A DNA stretch of 64,000 nt from an uncultured Eubacteriales bacterium (GTDB lineage Bacteria > Bacillota > Clostridia > Christensenellales > Aristaeellaceae), in contig CADBCY010000014.1 of assembly GCA_902793325.1 (NCBI GenBank), positions 1 through 64,000 on the forward strand, written 5' to 3'. Within the stretch, counting starts at the first letter, position 1; each line of letters starts with the position of its first letter. The position numbers and the translations under genes are program-made. Of this stretch, positions 41,466-49,323 are shown piece by piece. The notes below the pieces were generated by a model. The model had not been told where the DNA came from. It ran no database searches and saw only the letters and a program-made list of their open reading frames with translations.

Positions 41466-42590
41466 ATGGTGGAAGTGAGAGAGGTCAGGGGCCGCTCGGA
41501 GCTGCGCGCGTTCGTGGACTATCCGAACCGGCTCTACCGGGACGTGCCCCAGTACATCCCGCCGATGATCGGCGACGACCTGAGCGACTGGAACCCGAAG
41601 AAAAACCCCGCCTTCGCCTACTGCGAGGCGAAGTGCTGGCTGGCGTGGCGGGACGGGGAGATCGTGGGGCGCATCGGGGCCATACTGTCCCGGCGCGCCA
41701 ACGAGAAGTGGCACACCAACCGCATGCGCTTCACGCAGGTGGACTTCATCGACGACCCGGAGGTGTCCGCGGCGCTGTTCCGCGCGGTGGAGGACTTCGC
41801 GCGGGAGAAGGGCTGCGACGAGGTCCACGGCCCGCTGGGGTTCACGGACCTGGACCGCGAGGGCATGCTGGTGGAGGGCTTCGACCGCAAGGGGATGTTC
41901 ATTACCTACTACAACCATCCCTATTACGTCGAGCACCTGTCGCGCCTGGGCTACGCCAAGGACGTGGACTGGGTGGAGTACCTGATCGACATCCCCTACG
42001 ACGCGCCCACCGTGGAGCGGCTCGAGAGGCTGGCCGGGCGCGTGCAGCGCAGCGCGGGCGTGGAGATCGTGCGGCTGCGCTCCCGCCGGGACTATCCGCC
42101 GCTGATCCGCAAGGTGTTCGACATGATCAACGTCTGCTACGCCGGGCTGTACGGCACGGTGGAGCTGGACGAGCGGCAGGTGCGGCGCTACGCCGACAAG
42201 TTCATACCGCTCATCAACCCGGAGCTGGCCTGCTTCCTGCTGGACAGGAAGGGCGAGCTGGCGGCGTTCGCGGTGTCCGCGCCCTCCATGGCGGCGGCGC
42301 TGAAGAAGAGCCGGGGCCGGCTGTTCCCGCTGGGCTGGCTGGGCGTGCTGCGGGCGCTGCGGGTGAACGACACGCTGGACCTGTTCCTGATCGCCGTGCG
42401 CCCGGACTTCCAGAACACCGGCATCAACGCCATCCTGCTGAACCACGTCCTGAAGGGCAGCCAGGCCATGGGGCTGAAGCGGGCCGAGAGCGGGCCGATG
42501 CTGGAGAGCAACGAGAAGGTCCTGAGCCAGTGGAAGCTGTTCCACACCGAGCAGCACAAGCGCCGGCGCTGCTTCATCAAGAAGCTGTAG
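41466..42590 (+). CDS. GNAT-like acyltransferase family protein
   Basis: The 374-residue protein has a first half (LRAFVDYPNRLYRDVPQYIPP, ARRDGEIVGRIGAI-like region, FIDDPEVSAALF, EVHGPLGFTDLDREGMLVEGF). Its second half is a GNAT-like fold (AVRPDFQNTGINAILLNHVLK, SGPMLESNEKV). This corresponds to a broad family of about 370-residue proteins with a C-terminal N-acetyltransferase-like domain common in anaerobes; the substrate is unknown. It is transcribed alone and is followed by a stem (ACGTCCCGCC...GGGGCGTTTTT) that looks like a terminator. Confidence 0.75.
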   Translation: MVEVREVRGRSELRAFVDYPNRLYRDVPQYIPPMIGDDLSDWNPKKNPAFAYCEAKCWLAWRDGEIVGRIGAILSRRANEKWHTNRMRFTQVDFIDDPEVSAALFRAVEDFAREKGCDEVHGPLGFTDLDREGMLVEGFDRKGMFITYYNHPYYVEHLSRLGYAKDVDWVEYLIDIPYDAPTVERLERLAGRVQRSAGVEIVRLRSRRDYPPLIRKVFDMINVCYAGLYGTVELDERQVRRYADKFIPLINPELACFLLDRKGELAAFAVSAPSMAAALKKSRGRLFPLGWLGVLRALRVNDTLDLFLIAVRPDFQNTGINAILLNHVLKGSQAMGLKRAESGPMLESNEKVLSQWKLFHTEQHKRRRCFIKKL

Positions 42591-42595
42591 CCGCG

Positions 42596-42623
42596 AAAAC
42601 GTCCCGCCCGCGGGGCGTTTTTC
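42596..42623 (+). terminator. Terminator after the GNAT-type gene
   Basis: A GC-rich stem (AAACG-CCCG around a short loop with CGGGGCGTTT) is followed by a five-base T-run. Confidence 0.6.
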
Positions 42624-42739
42624 ATGCCCGCTTTCATACAATCGCGCTTTTTCGCGCCGGGGAATCGTGCTATAATGGCCTGGGCGACCGGCGCAACGGG
42701 CGGTCGGCCGAACCATCATGTCATCGTGGAGGCGGTAGC

Positions 42740-44530
42740 GTGCTGCTGACGGCGGAGGGGCTGAAGAAGGACTACGGCGGCAGGAAGCTGCTGGAGGACG
42801 TCACGCTGTACCTGAACGCGGGGGATCGCGTGGGGCTCATCGGCGTGAACGGCGCCGGGAAGAGCACGCTGCTCAAGGTGCTGGCGGGCGTGGAGGCGCC
42901 GGACGCGGGCCGGGTGAGCCGCGACCCCAACGTGCAGTTGGCCTACCTGCCCCAGACCCCGACGATGGACGACGACAACACCGTGCTGGAGCAGGTGTTC
43001 GCCGACTTTCCCCCGGAGTTCCGCGCCCTCAACGAGTACGAGGCGAAGACCATCCTGACGAAGCTGGGCATTACGGCGTTCGACCGGAAGGTGGGGGAAC
43101 TCTCCGGCGGGCAGCGCAAGCGCGTGGCGCTGGCCTCGGTGTTCGTGCACCCGGCGGACGTGCTGGTGCTGGACGAGCCCACCAACCACCTGGACGGCGA
43201 GATGGTGGCCTGGCTGGAGCAGCGGCTGGCGCGCTTCACCGGCGGGCTGGTGATGGTCACGCACGACCGCTACTTCCTGGACCGCGTCACCACGCGCATC
43301 GCGGAGCTGTCCCACGGCAGCCTGTACCAGTACGACGCCCGGTACTCCGATTACCTGGAGCTCAAGGCTCAGCGCCTGGAGATGGCCCAGGCCGGCGAGC
43401 GCAAGCGCCAGGCGCTGCTGAAGAAGGAGCGCGAATGGATCATGCGGGGCTGCCGCGCGCGCTCCACCAAGAGCACCGAGCGCATCGCCCGCTACGAGGC
43501 GCTGAAGGAGCAGGCCGCGCCCGAGGAGGATCGGCAGGTGCGCATGGCCGCCGCAGCGTCGAGGCTGGGCAGGATGACCGTCGAGCTGTCGCACGTGTCG
43601 AAGGCCTACGGCGGGCAGCCCGTCATCGAGGACTTCTCCTACACCGTGCTGCGCGACGACCGCATCGGCATCGTGGGGAAAAACGGCGCGGGCAAGAGCA
43701 CGCTGCTGAACCTGATCGCGGGGACGCTGCCGCCCGACGCCGGCACGGTGCGCTTCGGCGGCACGGTGCGGCTGGGGTACTTCACGCAGGAGGGGCGGGA
43801 GCTGGACCCCGCGCAGAAGCCGTGGGCGTACATCCACGGGATCGCGCCGTCGGTGCTGACCGACGAGGGCCGCATCTCCGCCAGCCAGATGCTGGAGCGC
43901 TTCCTGTTTACGCCGGACATGCAGCACACACCCATCGCCCGGCTGTCGGGCGGCGAGCGCCGGCGGCTGTACCTGTTGGGCATACTGATGGCCGCGCCGA
44001 ACATACTGCTGCTGGACGAGCCCACCAACGATCTGGACATCGAGACGCTGACCATCCTTGAGGACTACCTGGACGCCTTCCCCGGCGCGGTCATCGCCGT
44101 GTCGCACGACCGCTGGTTCCTGGACAAGATGGCCGGCGCCATCTTCGAGGTCACCGGCGACGGCGCGGTGAACCGCTACGTGGGCAACCACCGCGACTAC
44201 CTGGCCCAGCGCAGGGCGCCGGAGCGGGAGAAGCCCGCCGCCGCGAAAAAGCCCGCCGAGCCCCGGCGCGACGAGCGCCCGAAGAAACTGCGGTTCTCGT
44301 TCAGGGAACAGCGCGAGTACGAGACCATCGACGCCGACATCACCGCGCTGGAGGCGCAGATCGCGGCGTGCGATGCGGACATCGCCGCCCACGCCAGCGA
44401 CTACGTCCGCCTCACGGAGCTGACCGGGGAGAAGCAGCGCCTGGAGGTCGAGCTGGACCGAAAGACCGAGCGCTGGGTGTACCTCAATGACCTCGCCGAG
44501 CGCATCGCGGCGCAGGACGCCGCCCGGTAG
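42740..44530 (+). CDS. ABC-F family ATPase
   Basis: The 596-residue protein has two ABC cassettes: GVNGAGKST with LSGGQRKRVALASVF and VLDEPTNHLD, then GKNGAGKST with LSGGERRRLYLLGIL and LLDEPTNDLD. A linker with RKRQALLKKEREWIMRG joins them. There are no membrane segments, as expected for ABC-F proteins acting on ribosomes (translation factor or antibiotic protection). The C-terminus has a coiled-coil stretch (YETIDADITALEAQIAA), as in Uup/EttA-like members. The GTG start follows GGAGG by seven bases. Confidence 0.92.
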   Translation: MLLTAEGLKKDYGGRKLLEDVTLYLNAGDRVGLIGVNGAGKSTLLKVLAGVEAPDAGRVSRDPNVQLAYLPQTPTMDDDNTVLEQVFADFPPEFRALNEYEAKTILTKLGITAFDRKVGELSGGQRKRVALASVFVHPADVLVLDEPTNHLDGEMVAWLEQRLARFTGGLVMVTHDRYFLDRVTTRIAELSHGSLYQYDARYSDYLELKAQRLEMAQAGERKRQALLKKEREWIMRGCRARSTKSTERIARYEALKEQAAPEEDRQVRMAAAASRLGRMTVELSHVSKAYGGQPVIEDFSYTVLRDDRIGIVGKNGAGKSTLLNLIAGTLPPDAGTVRFGGTVRLGYFTQEGRELDPAQKPWAYIHGIAPSVLTDEGRISASQMLERFLFTPDMQHTPIARLSGGERRRLYLLGILMAAPNILLLDEPTNDLDIETLTILEDYLDAFPGAVIAVSHDRWFLDKMAGAIFEVTGDGAVNRYVGNHRDYLAQRRAPEREKPAAAKKPAEPRRDERPKKLRFSFREQREYETIDADITALEAQIAACDADIAAHASDYVRLTELTGEKQRLEVELDRKTERWVYLNDLAERIAAQDAAR

Positions 44531-44570
44531 CCCGCCGTTTGCCATTCCCACATTCCCCCGGAGGCCTGCC

Positions 44571-45494
44571 ATGAGCTTTACCATCACCCTCACCACCGTG
44601 GTCATCATGCTGCTGTACGCCGTGCCCGGCTGGCTCATGATGAAGACGCGACTCCTGAAGCCCGACGCCATCGCGCCGACGGTCACGCTGCTGCTGTACC
44701 TGTGCACGCCGTTCCAGACGCTGTACACCATGCAGAAGATCGAGTGCACGCCCACCATGCTGCGCTACCTGGGCGTGTGCACGCTGCTGGCGCTGGGGCT
44801 GATGGGGCTGATGCTCGGCGCGGTGTACTTCGCCCTCAGGAAAAAGCAGCAGATCGTCACCTACCGCATCTGCACCGCGGCGGCGGCCTGCGGCAACGTG
44901 GGCTTCATGGGCATCCCGCTGCTGGAGGCGCTGCTGCCCCACTACCCGCAGGCGGTGGCCTTTTCCTCGGTGTTCTCGCTGGCGATGAACATACTGATGT
45001 GGACGGTCGGCTCCTTCATCATCACCCGCGACCGGAAGTACATGAGCGTGCGGAAGATCTTCCTGAACCCCATGAGCCTGTCCATGGCGTTCGCGCTGGT
45101 GCTGTTCTTCGCGGACGTGCACCTCACGGGCCAGTTGGCGGACATGGTCGCGCTGCTGGGCAGGATGGCCACGCCCCTGTGCATGCTCATACTGGGCATG
45201 CGGCTGGCGCTGATGCGCTGGAAGCCCATGTTCACCCGGCCGATCCAGTACCTGGCCATCGGGTTGAAGATGATCGTGTTCCCGCTGGCGGCGCTGCTGG
45301 TGTGCCGGCTGCTGCCCGTGGAGCGCGACTTCGTGCGTAGCGTGTACATCCTTTGCTGCGTGCCCGTGGCCAGCGTGGTGCTGTCCTTCTCCGAAATGCT
45401 GGGCGAGGGGCAGGACACCGCCGCGAACGTCATGCTGCTCAGCACGCTGCTGAGCCTGGCGCTCATCCCGCTGATGATGCAGTTGCCCATATGA
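44571..45494 (+). CDS. AEC-family transporter (auxin efflux carrier fold)
   Basis: The 307-residue membrane protein has about ten helices. The AEC-type blocks CTPFQTLYTM, ACGNVGFMGIPLLEALLP and GRMATPLCMLILGMRLAL are seen. AEC proteins move organic acids or small amphipathic compounds. A second member is at the right end of the window. GGAGG lies before the ATG, 40 bases after the ABC-F stop, so co-transcription is possible. Confidence 0.85.
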   Translation: MSFTITLTTVVIMLLYAVPGWLMMKTRLLKPDAIAPTVTLLLYLCTPFQTLYTMQKIECTPTMLRYLGVCTLLALGLMGLMLGAVYFALRKKQQIVTYRICTAAAACGNVGFMGIPLLEALLPHYPQAVAFSSVFSLAMNILMWTVGSFIITRDRKYMSVRKIFLNPMSLSMAFALVLFFADVHLTGQLADMVALLGRMATPLCMLILGMRLALMRWKPMFTRPIQYLAIGLKMIVFPLAALLVCRLLPVERDFVRSVYILCCVPVASVVLSFSEMLGEGQDTAANVMLLSTLLSLALIPLMMQLPI

Positions 45495-45518
45495 CGCCGT
45501 CAATTTCCCATTTTGGCC

Positions 45519-45547
45519 TTGACATTTCGGGGCCGGATGTGTATAAT
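45519..45547 (+). promoter_or_regulatory. Consensus promoter of tRNA-Leu
   Basis: TTGACA and TATAAT are separated by 17 bases, 12 bases before the mature tRNA 5' end, as expected for a strong stable-RNA promoter. Confidence 0.85.
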
Positions 45548-45559
45548 ATCAATGTCCAT

Positions 45560-45639
45560 GCGGCCGTGGCGGAATAGGCATACGCGCACGTTTGAGGGGC
45601 GTGTGGGAGACCGTACGGGTTCAAGTCCCGTCGGCCGCA
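45560..45639 (+). tRNA. tRNA-Leu (anticodon GAG)
   Basis: The acceptor stem is GCGGCCG/CGGCCGC with discriminator A. The anticodon stem CACGT/GCGTG has loop TTGAGGG, giving GAG. There is a class II variable arm, and the T arm contains GGGTTCAAGTCCC. CCA is not encoded. The length of 80 bases and the variable arm fit tRNA-Leu. Confidence 0.92.
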
Positions 45640-45645
45640 CTGACA

Positions 45646-45699
45646 AGGGGCTGTTTCAAAGCGATTGACAGCAATCGTAAGAAACAGCCCCTCTTTTTT
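45646..45699 (+). terminator. tRNA-Leu terminator
   Basis: AGGGGCTGTTTC pairs with GAAACAGCCCCT (45681-45692) around a 23-base loop and is followed by TCTTTTTT. Confidence 0.85.
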
Positions 45700-45884
45700 A
45701 TTGGGCGAACGGCCACGGAATCGCGGAACGGCGAGCGAACGAGCGAAGCACGACCGGACCGGCGAGGAATGGCCGGCCAGATCATATCCGGCGTATTGAC
45801 GGATGCGCATGGTATGGTGTAGTATTATTATATCAAGGCAGGGAAGAGACTTCGGAACTGCAAAAAAGATGGGGAGGAATCGGT

Positions 45885-47216
45885 ATGAAGAGACAGACGA
45901 AGCTGCTGCTGGCGCTTGCGCTGGTGCTGACGCTGCTGGCGGGCCTGCTGCCCGCGGCGCTGGCGGAGGAGATCCCCGCGGAGGCAGCCGACGGCGGGGC
46001 GATCACCGTGGAAGCCGGTGAGATCGCGGGCGAGAACGCGGCCGTGGCCGACGAAGCGGCCGAGGAAGCGCCGGAGGAGATCGCGCTGGAGGCGGACGTG
46101 CAGGAGCCGGCGGCCGAGGCGAACGCCGCCGCCATCGTGGTGGAGAGCATCGCGAGCGCCTTCCCGGACGCCGCGCTGCAGAAGTACGTGCTGGAAAACT
46201 TCGACACCGACAAGGACGGCAAGCTGTCCTCGAAGGAGATCAAAAACGCGAAGTATCTCGTCCACTCCATCGACGATTACCCGAACGACATCATCGCCAG
46301 CCTGGAGGGCATCGAGTACCTGACGGAGCTGGACGTGCTGGTGTTCGGCGGCATGACCCTGAACGACGCCGACCGGGCGCGCGTCGAGGGATGTAAAAAG
46401 CTGACCGTGCTGGCCCTGGACAACAACGACAACCACCTCGGCTCGCTGGACCTCAGCGGCATGAAGAATCTGCAGTCGGCTTTCCTGAGCAACGCCGGGC
46501 TGGAAAGCCTGAACGTTTCCGGCCTCAAGAAGCTGAACACGCTGTTCTGCGACCAGAACCCCCTCAAGTCTCTGGACGTCAGCGGCCTGTCCAGCCTGGT
46601 CGAGCTGTATTGCCGCGACAACGGCATGGCGCAGTTGGTGCTGTCGGGCAACACCAGCCTGAAGCAACTGCACTGCTGGGGCAACGCGCTGACCAGCCTG
46701 GATGTCAGCGGGTGCCCGAACCTCATCGTGCTGGATCCCCAGGGCAACCCCAACTTGACCAGCCTGACCCTGGGGCGGCTGAACAAGCTGAACATCCTGA
46801 CCCTCACCGGCACCCAGTTGGAGGCGCTGGACCTCTCCCACTGCGCGCTCTATGCCAAGAACGCCCAGGCGCTGGCGGCCAGCGCCCGCCCGTACGAGGA
46901 CGAGGAGGGCGTGCACGAGAATTTCACGCAATACAGAGTGCCCGCCTGCACCCTGGTGGCGGAGAAGTTCACCGCGGTGGACTTCGGCCCGGAGACCCTG
47001 GCCTTCAACAAGAAGGGCAAGCGCACCATGTACGCGGGCGACCTGCTGCAACTGGTGGCGGACGCGGGCATCAAGACCTGCAAGTCCTCCAACAAGAAGG
47101 TGGCGGCGGTCACGAAGGGCGGCCTCATCACCGCGAAGAAGGCGGGCAAGGCCAAGATCACCGTGACGCTCAATAACAAGAAGAAGATCGTGCTGACGCT
47201 GACGGTCAAGAAGTAA
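45885..47216 (+). CDS. Secreted leucine-rich-repeat protein with a C-terminal Ig-like (BIG2) domain
   Basis: The 443-residue protein has a clean signal peptide (KLLLALALVLTLLAGLLPAALAE) and an Ala/Glu-rich linker. An EF-hand-like DTDKDGKLSSKEI lies near residue 107. At least seven short LRR units follow (LDLSGMKNL, LNVSGLKKL, LDVSGLSSL, LDVSGCPNL). The C-terminus reads CKSSNKKVAAVTKGGLITAKKAGKAKITVTLNNKKK, a bacterial Ig-like fold. It is probably cell-surface exposed and involved in adhesion. A promoter with TTGACG (45796-45801) and TAGTAT (45820-45825) lies upstream, and GGGAGG precedes the ATG. Confidence 0.85.
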   Translation: MKRQTKLLLALALVLTLLAGLLPAALAEEIPAEAADGGAITVEAGEIAGENAAVADEAAEEAPEEIALEADVQEPAAEANAAAIVVESIASAFPDAALQKYVLENFDTDKDGKLSSKEIKNAKYLVHSIDDYPNDIIASLEGIEYLTELDVLVFGGMTLNDADRARVEGCKKLTVLALDNNDNHLGSLDLSGMKNLQSAFLSNAGLESLNVSGLKKLNTLFCDQNPLKSLDVSGLSSLVELYCRDNGMAQLVLSGNTSLKQLHCWGNALTSLDVSGCPNLIVLDPQGNPNLTSLTLGRLNKLNILTLTGTQLEALDLSHCALYAKNAQALAASARPYEDEEGVHENFTQYRVPACTLVAEKFTAVDFGPETLAFNKKGKRTMYAGDLLQLVADAGIKTCKSSNKKVAAVTKGGLITAKKAGKAKITVTLNNKKKIVLTLTVKK

Positions 47217-47230
47217 GCGTATCCGATCCG

Positions 47231-47263
47231 AACCCCGGGAAGGCGCCGCCCTCCCGGGGTTTC
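47231..47263 (+). terminator. Terminator after the LRR gene
   Basis: AACCCCGGGA pairs with TCCCGGGGTT and is followed by TTC; the T-run is weak. Confidence 0.65.
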
Positions 47264-47303
47264 TTGACACGGATGGTATAATTAACTGACGGGAGGTGGG
47301 CGC

Positions 47304-48026
47304 ATGGAGCAGTTTGCGCGGCTGGAGCGGCTGATCGGCGCGGAAGGGCTGGAGAAGCTGTGGTCGAAGCGGGTGGCCGTGTTCGGCGTGGGCGGCGTGG
47401 GCGGCCATGCGGCGGAAGCCCTCGTGCGCAGCGGCATCGGCGCGCTGGAGGTGTTCGACGGCGACGTGGTGGCCCTGACCAACCTGAACCGCCAGATCAT
47501 CGCCACCCACGATACCCTGGGCCACCCCAAGGCCGACGCCATGGCCGAGCGGCTGCGGGCCATCTCCCCGGAGGCCGAGATCGCCGGGCACGCGGTGTTC
47601 TACGTGCCCGAGAATGCCGACCGGGTGGACCTCGCGCGGTTTGACTACGTGGTGGACGCGGTGGACATGGTCGCCGCCAAGCTGGAGCTGGCCGTGCGCT
47701 GCGCGGCGCTGGGCGTGCCCATCGTCAGCGCCATGGGCGCGGGCAACAAGCTGGACCCCACGAAGCTGGCGGTGGCGGACATCTACGATACCTCCGCCTG
47801 CCCGCTGGCCCGGGTGATGCGCCGCGAGCTGCGCAAACGGGGCGTGGCGCGGCTGAAGGTGGTCTATTCCACCGAGCCGGCGCAGACGCCGCTGGACGTG
47901 CCCGACCCCGACGCCGGGCCGGGGGAGCGCCCCCGCCGCGCCGCCCCCGGCAGCACCGCCTTCGTGCCGCCCGCCATGGGCATGGTCATCGCCGCGGAAG
48001 TGGTGAAGGACCTGCTGCGATGCTGA
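47304..48026 (+). CDS. tcdA: tRNA threonylcarbamoyladenosine dehydratase (TcdA/CsdL)
   Basis: The 240-residue ThiF/E1-like protein has the ATP-binding glycine motif VAVFGVGGVGGHAAEAL near 24-40. FDGDVVALTNLNRQ, DYVVDAVDMVAAKLEL and STEPAQTP in the C-terminal loop follow. TcdA cyclises t6A to ct6A in ANN-decoding tRNAs. Length and motif order match TcdA rather than ThiF or MoeB. GGGAGG lies before the ATG. Confidence 0.9.
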   Translation: MEQFARLERLIGAEGLEKLWSKRVAVFGVGGVGGHAAEALVRSGIGALEVFDGDVVALTNLNRQIIATHDTLGHPKADAMAERLRAISPEAEIAGHAVFYVPENADRVDLARFDYVVDAVDMVAAKLELAVRCAALGVPIVSAMGAGNKLDPTKLAVADIYDTSACPLARVMRRELRKRGVARLKVVYSTEPAQTPLDVPDPDAGPGERPRRAAPGSTAFVPPAMGMVIAAEVVKDLLRC

Positions 48027-48032
48027 AAGGGC

Positions 48033-48058
48033 AGAGCGCCGATAAAGGCCGCAACCGC
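48033..48058 (+). repeat. Dispersed 26-base element, copy 2
   Basis: The sequence is identical in 25 of 26 bases to 36357-36382. It lies seven bases after the tcdA stop codon and upstream of a terminator. Confidence 0.7.
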
Positions 48059-48082
48059 AGGCCGGCCGTTCTTGCCACTTTG

Positions 48083-48110
48083 AAGCGCCCCGCCGCATGG
48101 CGGGGCGCTT
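48083..48110. terminator. Bidirectional terminator between tcdA and the thioesterase gene
   Basis: AAGCGCCCCGCC pairs with GGCGGGGCGCTT around GCAT and is followed by ATTTCGTT. Confidence 0.8.
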
Positions 48111-48131
48111 ATTTCGTTGACCGGTTGGAAA

Positions 48132-48575
48132 TCACCGCCCCAGCCGTATCCTGCGGCGGGCTTCGGCGGCCTCGAACTCGGCGATTTCCTCCTCGCTGCG
48201 GGGCGTGAAGGGCTTCACGGGGATGGGCTGGTCCTCGTCGTCGATCGCCACGAACACCACGTAGGCCCGGTTCACCCGCCGGCGTGCGCCGTCGAGCTGC
48301 TCCACGTAGCTGTCCACGCGAACCTCCAGCGAGGTGCGGCCCGTCCAGGTGACGCGGGCCTCTTGCACGATGGTGTCGTTCAGGTAGGCGGCGCTGAGGA
48401 AGTTCAGGTTGTCCACGCACACCGTGGTCACGGCGCTCTGCGCGTAGCGGCGGGCCGCCACCGCGCCGACGACGTCGATCCACGCCATGATCTGCCCGCC
48501 GAACAGGCGCGGCTTGCGGTAGCCGTTGCAGTGCTGCGGCAGCACGATCTGCACGGCGGTGGTGACTTCGGACAT
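48132..48575 (-). CDS. Hotdog-fold acyl-CoA thioesterase
   Basis: The 147-residue protein contains HCNGYRKPRLFGGQIMAWIDVVGAVAARR, with the hotdog central helix and the catalytic Asp in WIDVVG. VNRAYVVFVAIDDEDQPIPV follows. This matches the YciA/acyl-CoA hydrolase family, which releases CoA from acyl-CoAs. AAGGGGG precedes the ATG. It follows the 29-codon small ORF by 15 bases on the same strand. Confidence 0.85.
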   Translation of the reverse strand: MSEVTTAVQIVLPQHCNGYRKPRLFGGQIMAWIDVVGAVAARRYAQSAVTTVCVDNLNFLSAAYLNDTIVQEARVTWTGRTSLEVRVDSYVEQLDGARRRVNRAYVVFVAIDDEDQPIPVKPFTPRSEEEIAEFEAAEARRRIRLGR

Positions 48576-48590
48576 GGGCGTACCCCCTTT

Positions 48591-48680
48591 TTACAATCCT
48601 TTAAGCTTCGTTTTAGCTTTCCCTGCTATACTGTGTCCGTCGACAGGGAAGCGCCTGTCGTTGACATAGATGTTTTTCAT
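48591..48680 (-). CDS. Candidate 29-residue small protein or leader peptide
   Basis: An open frame of 29 codons starts with ATG six bases after a strong AAGGAGGGAG site and ends in TAA. The peptide is basic at its C-terminus (AGKAKTKLKGL). It lies 15 bases upstream of the thioesterase gene and downstream of a GC-rich stem (48697-48734). I know no family for it. It could be a leader peptide or an independent small protein; the only support is the ribosome site and position. Confidence 0.4.
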   Translation of the reverse strand: MKNIYVNDRRFPVDGHSIAGKAKTKLKGL

Positions 48681-48747
48681 CCAAATCTCCCTCCTTCGCC
48701 GCGCCCCGACGGGATTGTTCCCGCCGGGGCGCGGTTCTGCAAGGGGA

Positions 48748-49044
48748 TCAGCGGTCGTAGCCGCGCACCTCGAAGCGGCGTTCCCAGGGCACGGGATCGA
48801 GCTTCTCGATCTCCGCGCGGTCCACGCGGATGTGCGGCTGGCTCCGGAGCTGGGCCACCAGCCGCTGGAGCCGCAGCGGGCTGCCCTGCGCCTCCAATAC
48901 CACCCGGCCGTCGGGCAGGTTGTCCACCCAGCCCGTCAGGTACAGGCCCCTGGCCAGGTAATAGGCGGTATAGCGAAAGCCCACGTGCTGCACCCGGCCG
49001 GAGAACAGCACGCGCCAGCGGGCGACGTTGGACGCCTCGCCCAT
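48748..49044 (-). CDS. acyP: Acylphosphatase
   Basis: The 98-residue protein has the acylphosphatase signature VLFSGRVQHVGFRYTAYYLARGL, with the catalytic Arg in HVGFR and the Asn in GWVDNLPDGRVVLEAQG. Acylphosphatases hydrolyse carboxyl phosphates such as acetyl phosphate. It starts one base after the HPr-like gene's stop, so the two are translationally linked. Length is normal for the family. Confidence 0.92.
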   Translation of the reverse strand: MGEASNVARWRVLFSGRVQHVGFRYTAYYLARGLYLTGWVDNLPDGRVVLEAQGSPLRLQRLVAQLRSQPHIRVDRAEIEKLDPVPWERRFEVRGYDR

Positions 49045-49045
49045 G

Positions 49046-49303
49046 TCAGAAGTGCTCCCACAGGAACGCCTTCAGCTTCAGGGCGGCGGCGTCCTCGTCC
49101 TCGCCCTCCACGTCGATCCGGACGAGATCGCCCTGCTTCGCGCCCAGGCCCATCACGCCCAGGATGCGCTTGGCGTCCGTGGACTTGTCGCCCTTCGACA
49201 GCGTGACGTCGGACTTCCAGCGCTGGGCTTCCCGCACCAGCAGCCCCGCGTGGCGGGCGTGCATGCCCACCGGCGCCTTGATGGTATACATGAATGATCG
49301 CAT
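49046..49303 (-). CDS. HPr-like phosphocarrier lacking the regulatory serine
   Basis: The 85-residue protein matches HPr. His15 lies in GMHARHAG and the conserved Arg17 is kept, but Pro18 is replaced by His. At position 46 the regulatory serine of Bacillota HPr is replaced by Arg (AKRILGVMG), so HPr kinase could not phosphorylate it. It may be a specialised phosphocarrier rather than the general PTS HPr. The shorter start MRSFMYTIK is chosen because GGGAGG lies seven bases upstream. It is co-transcribed with acyP and follows the pyruvyl transferase gene. Confidence 0.85.
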   Translation of the reverse strand: MRSFMYTIKAPVGMHARHAGLLVREAQRWKSDVTLSKGDKSTDAKRILGVMGLGAKQGDLVRIDVEGEDEDAAALKLKAFLWEHF

Positions 49304-49323
49304 GTGCGCCTCCCGGATGTCGT

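Noticed and set aside
45720-45790. Relative of the structured repeat of 59 kb
   Set aside because: It shares only general G/C-rich GGCGAGCG-like words, without the head sequence or both hairpins.
47262-47285. TTGACA and TATAAT upstream of tcdA as a promoter
   Set aside because: The two boxes are only seven bases apart, too close for a sigma-70 promoter.
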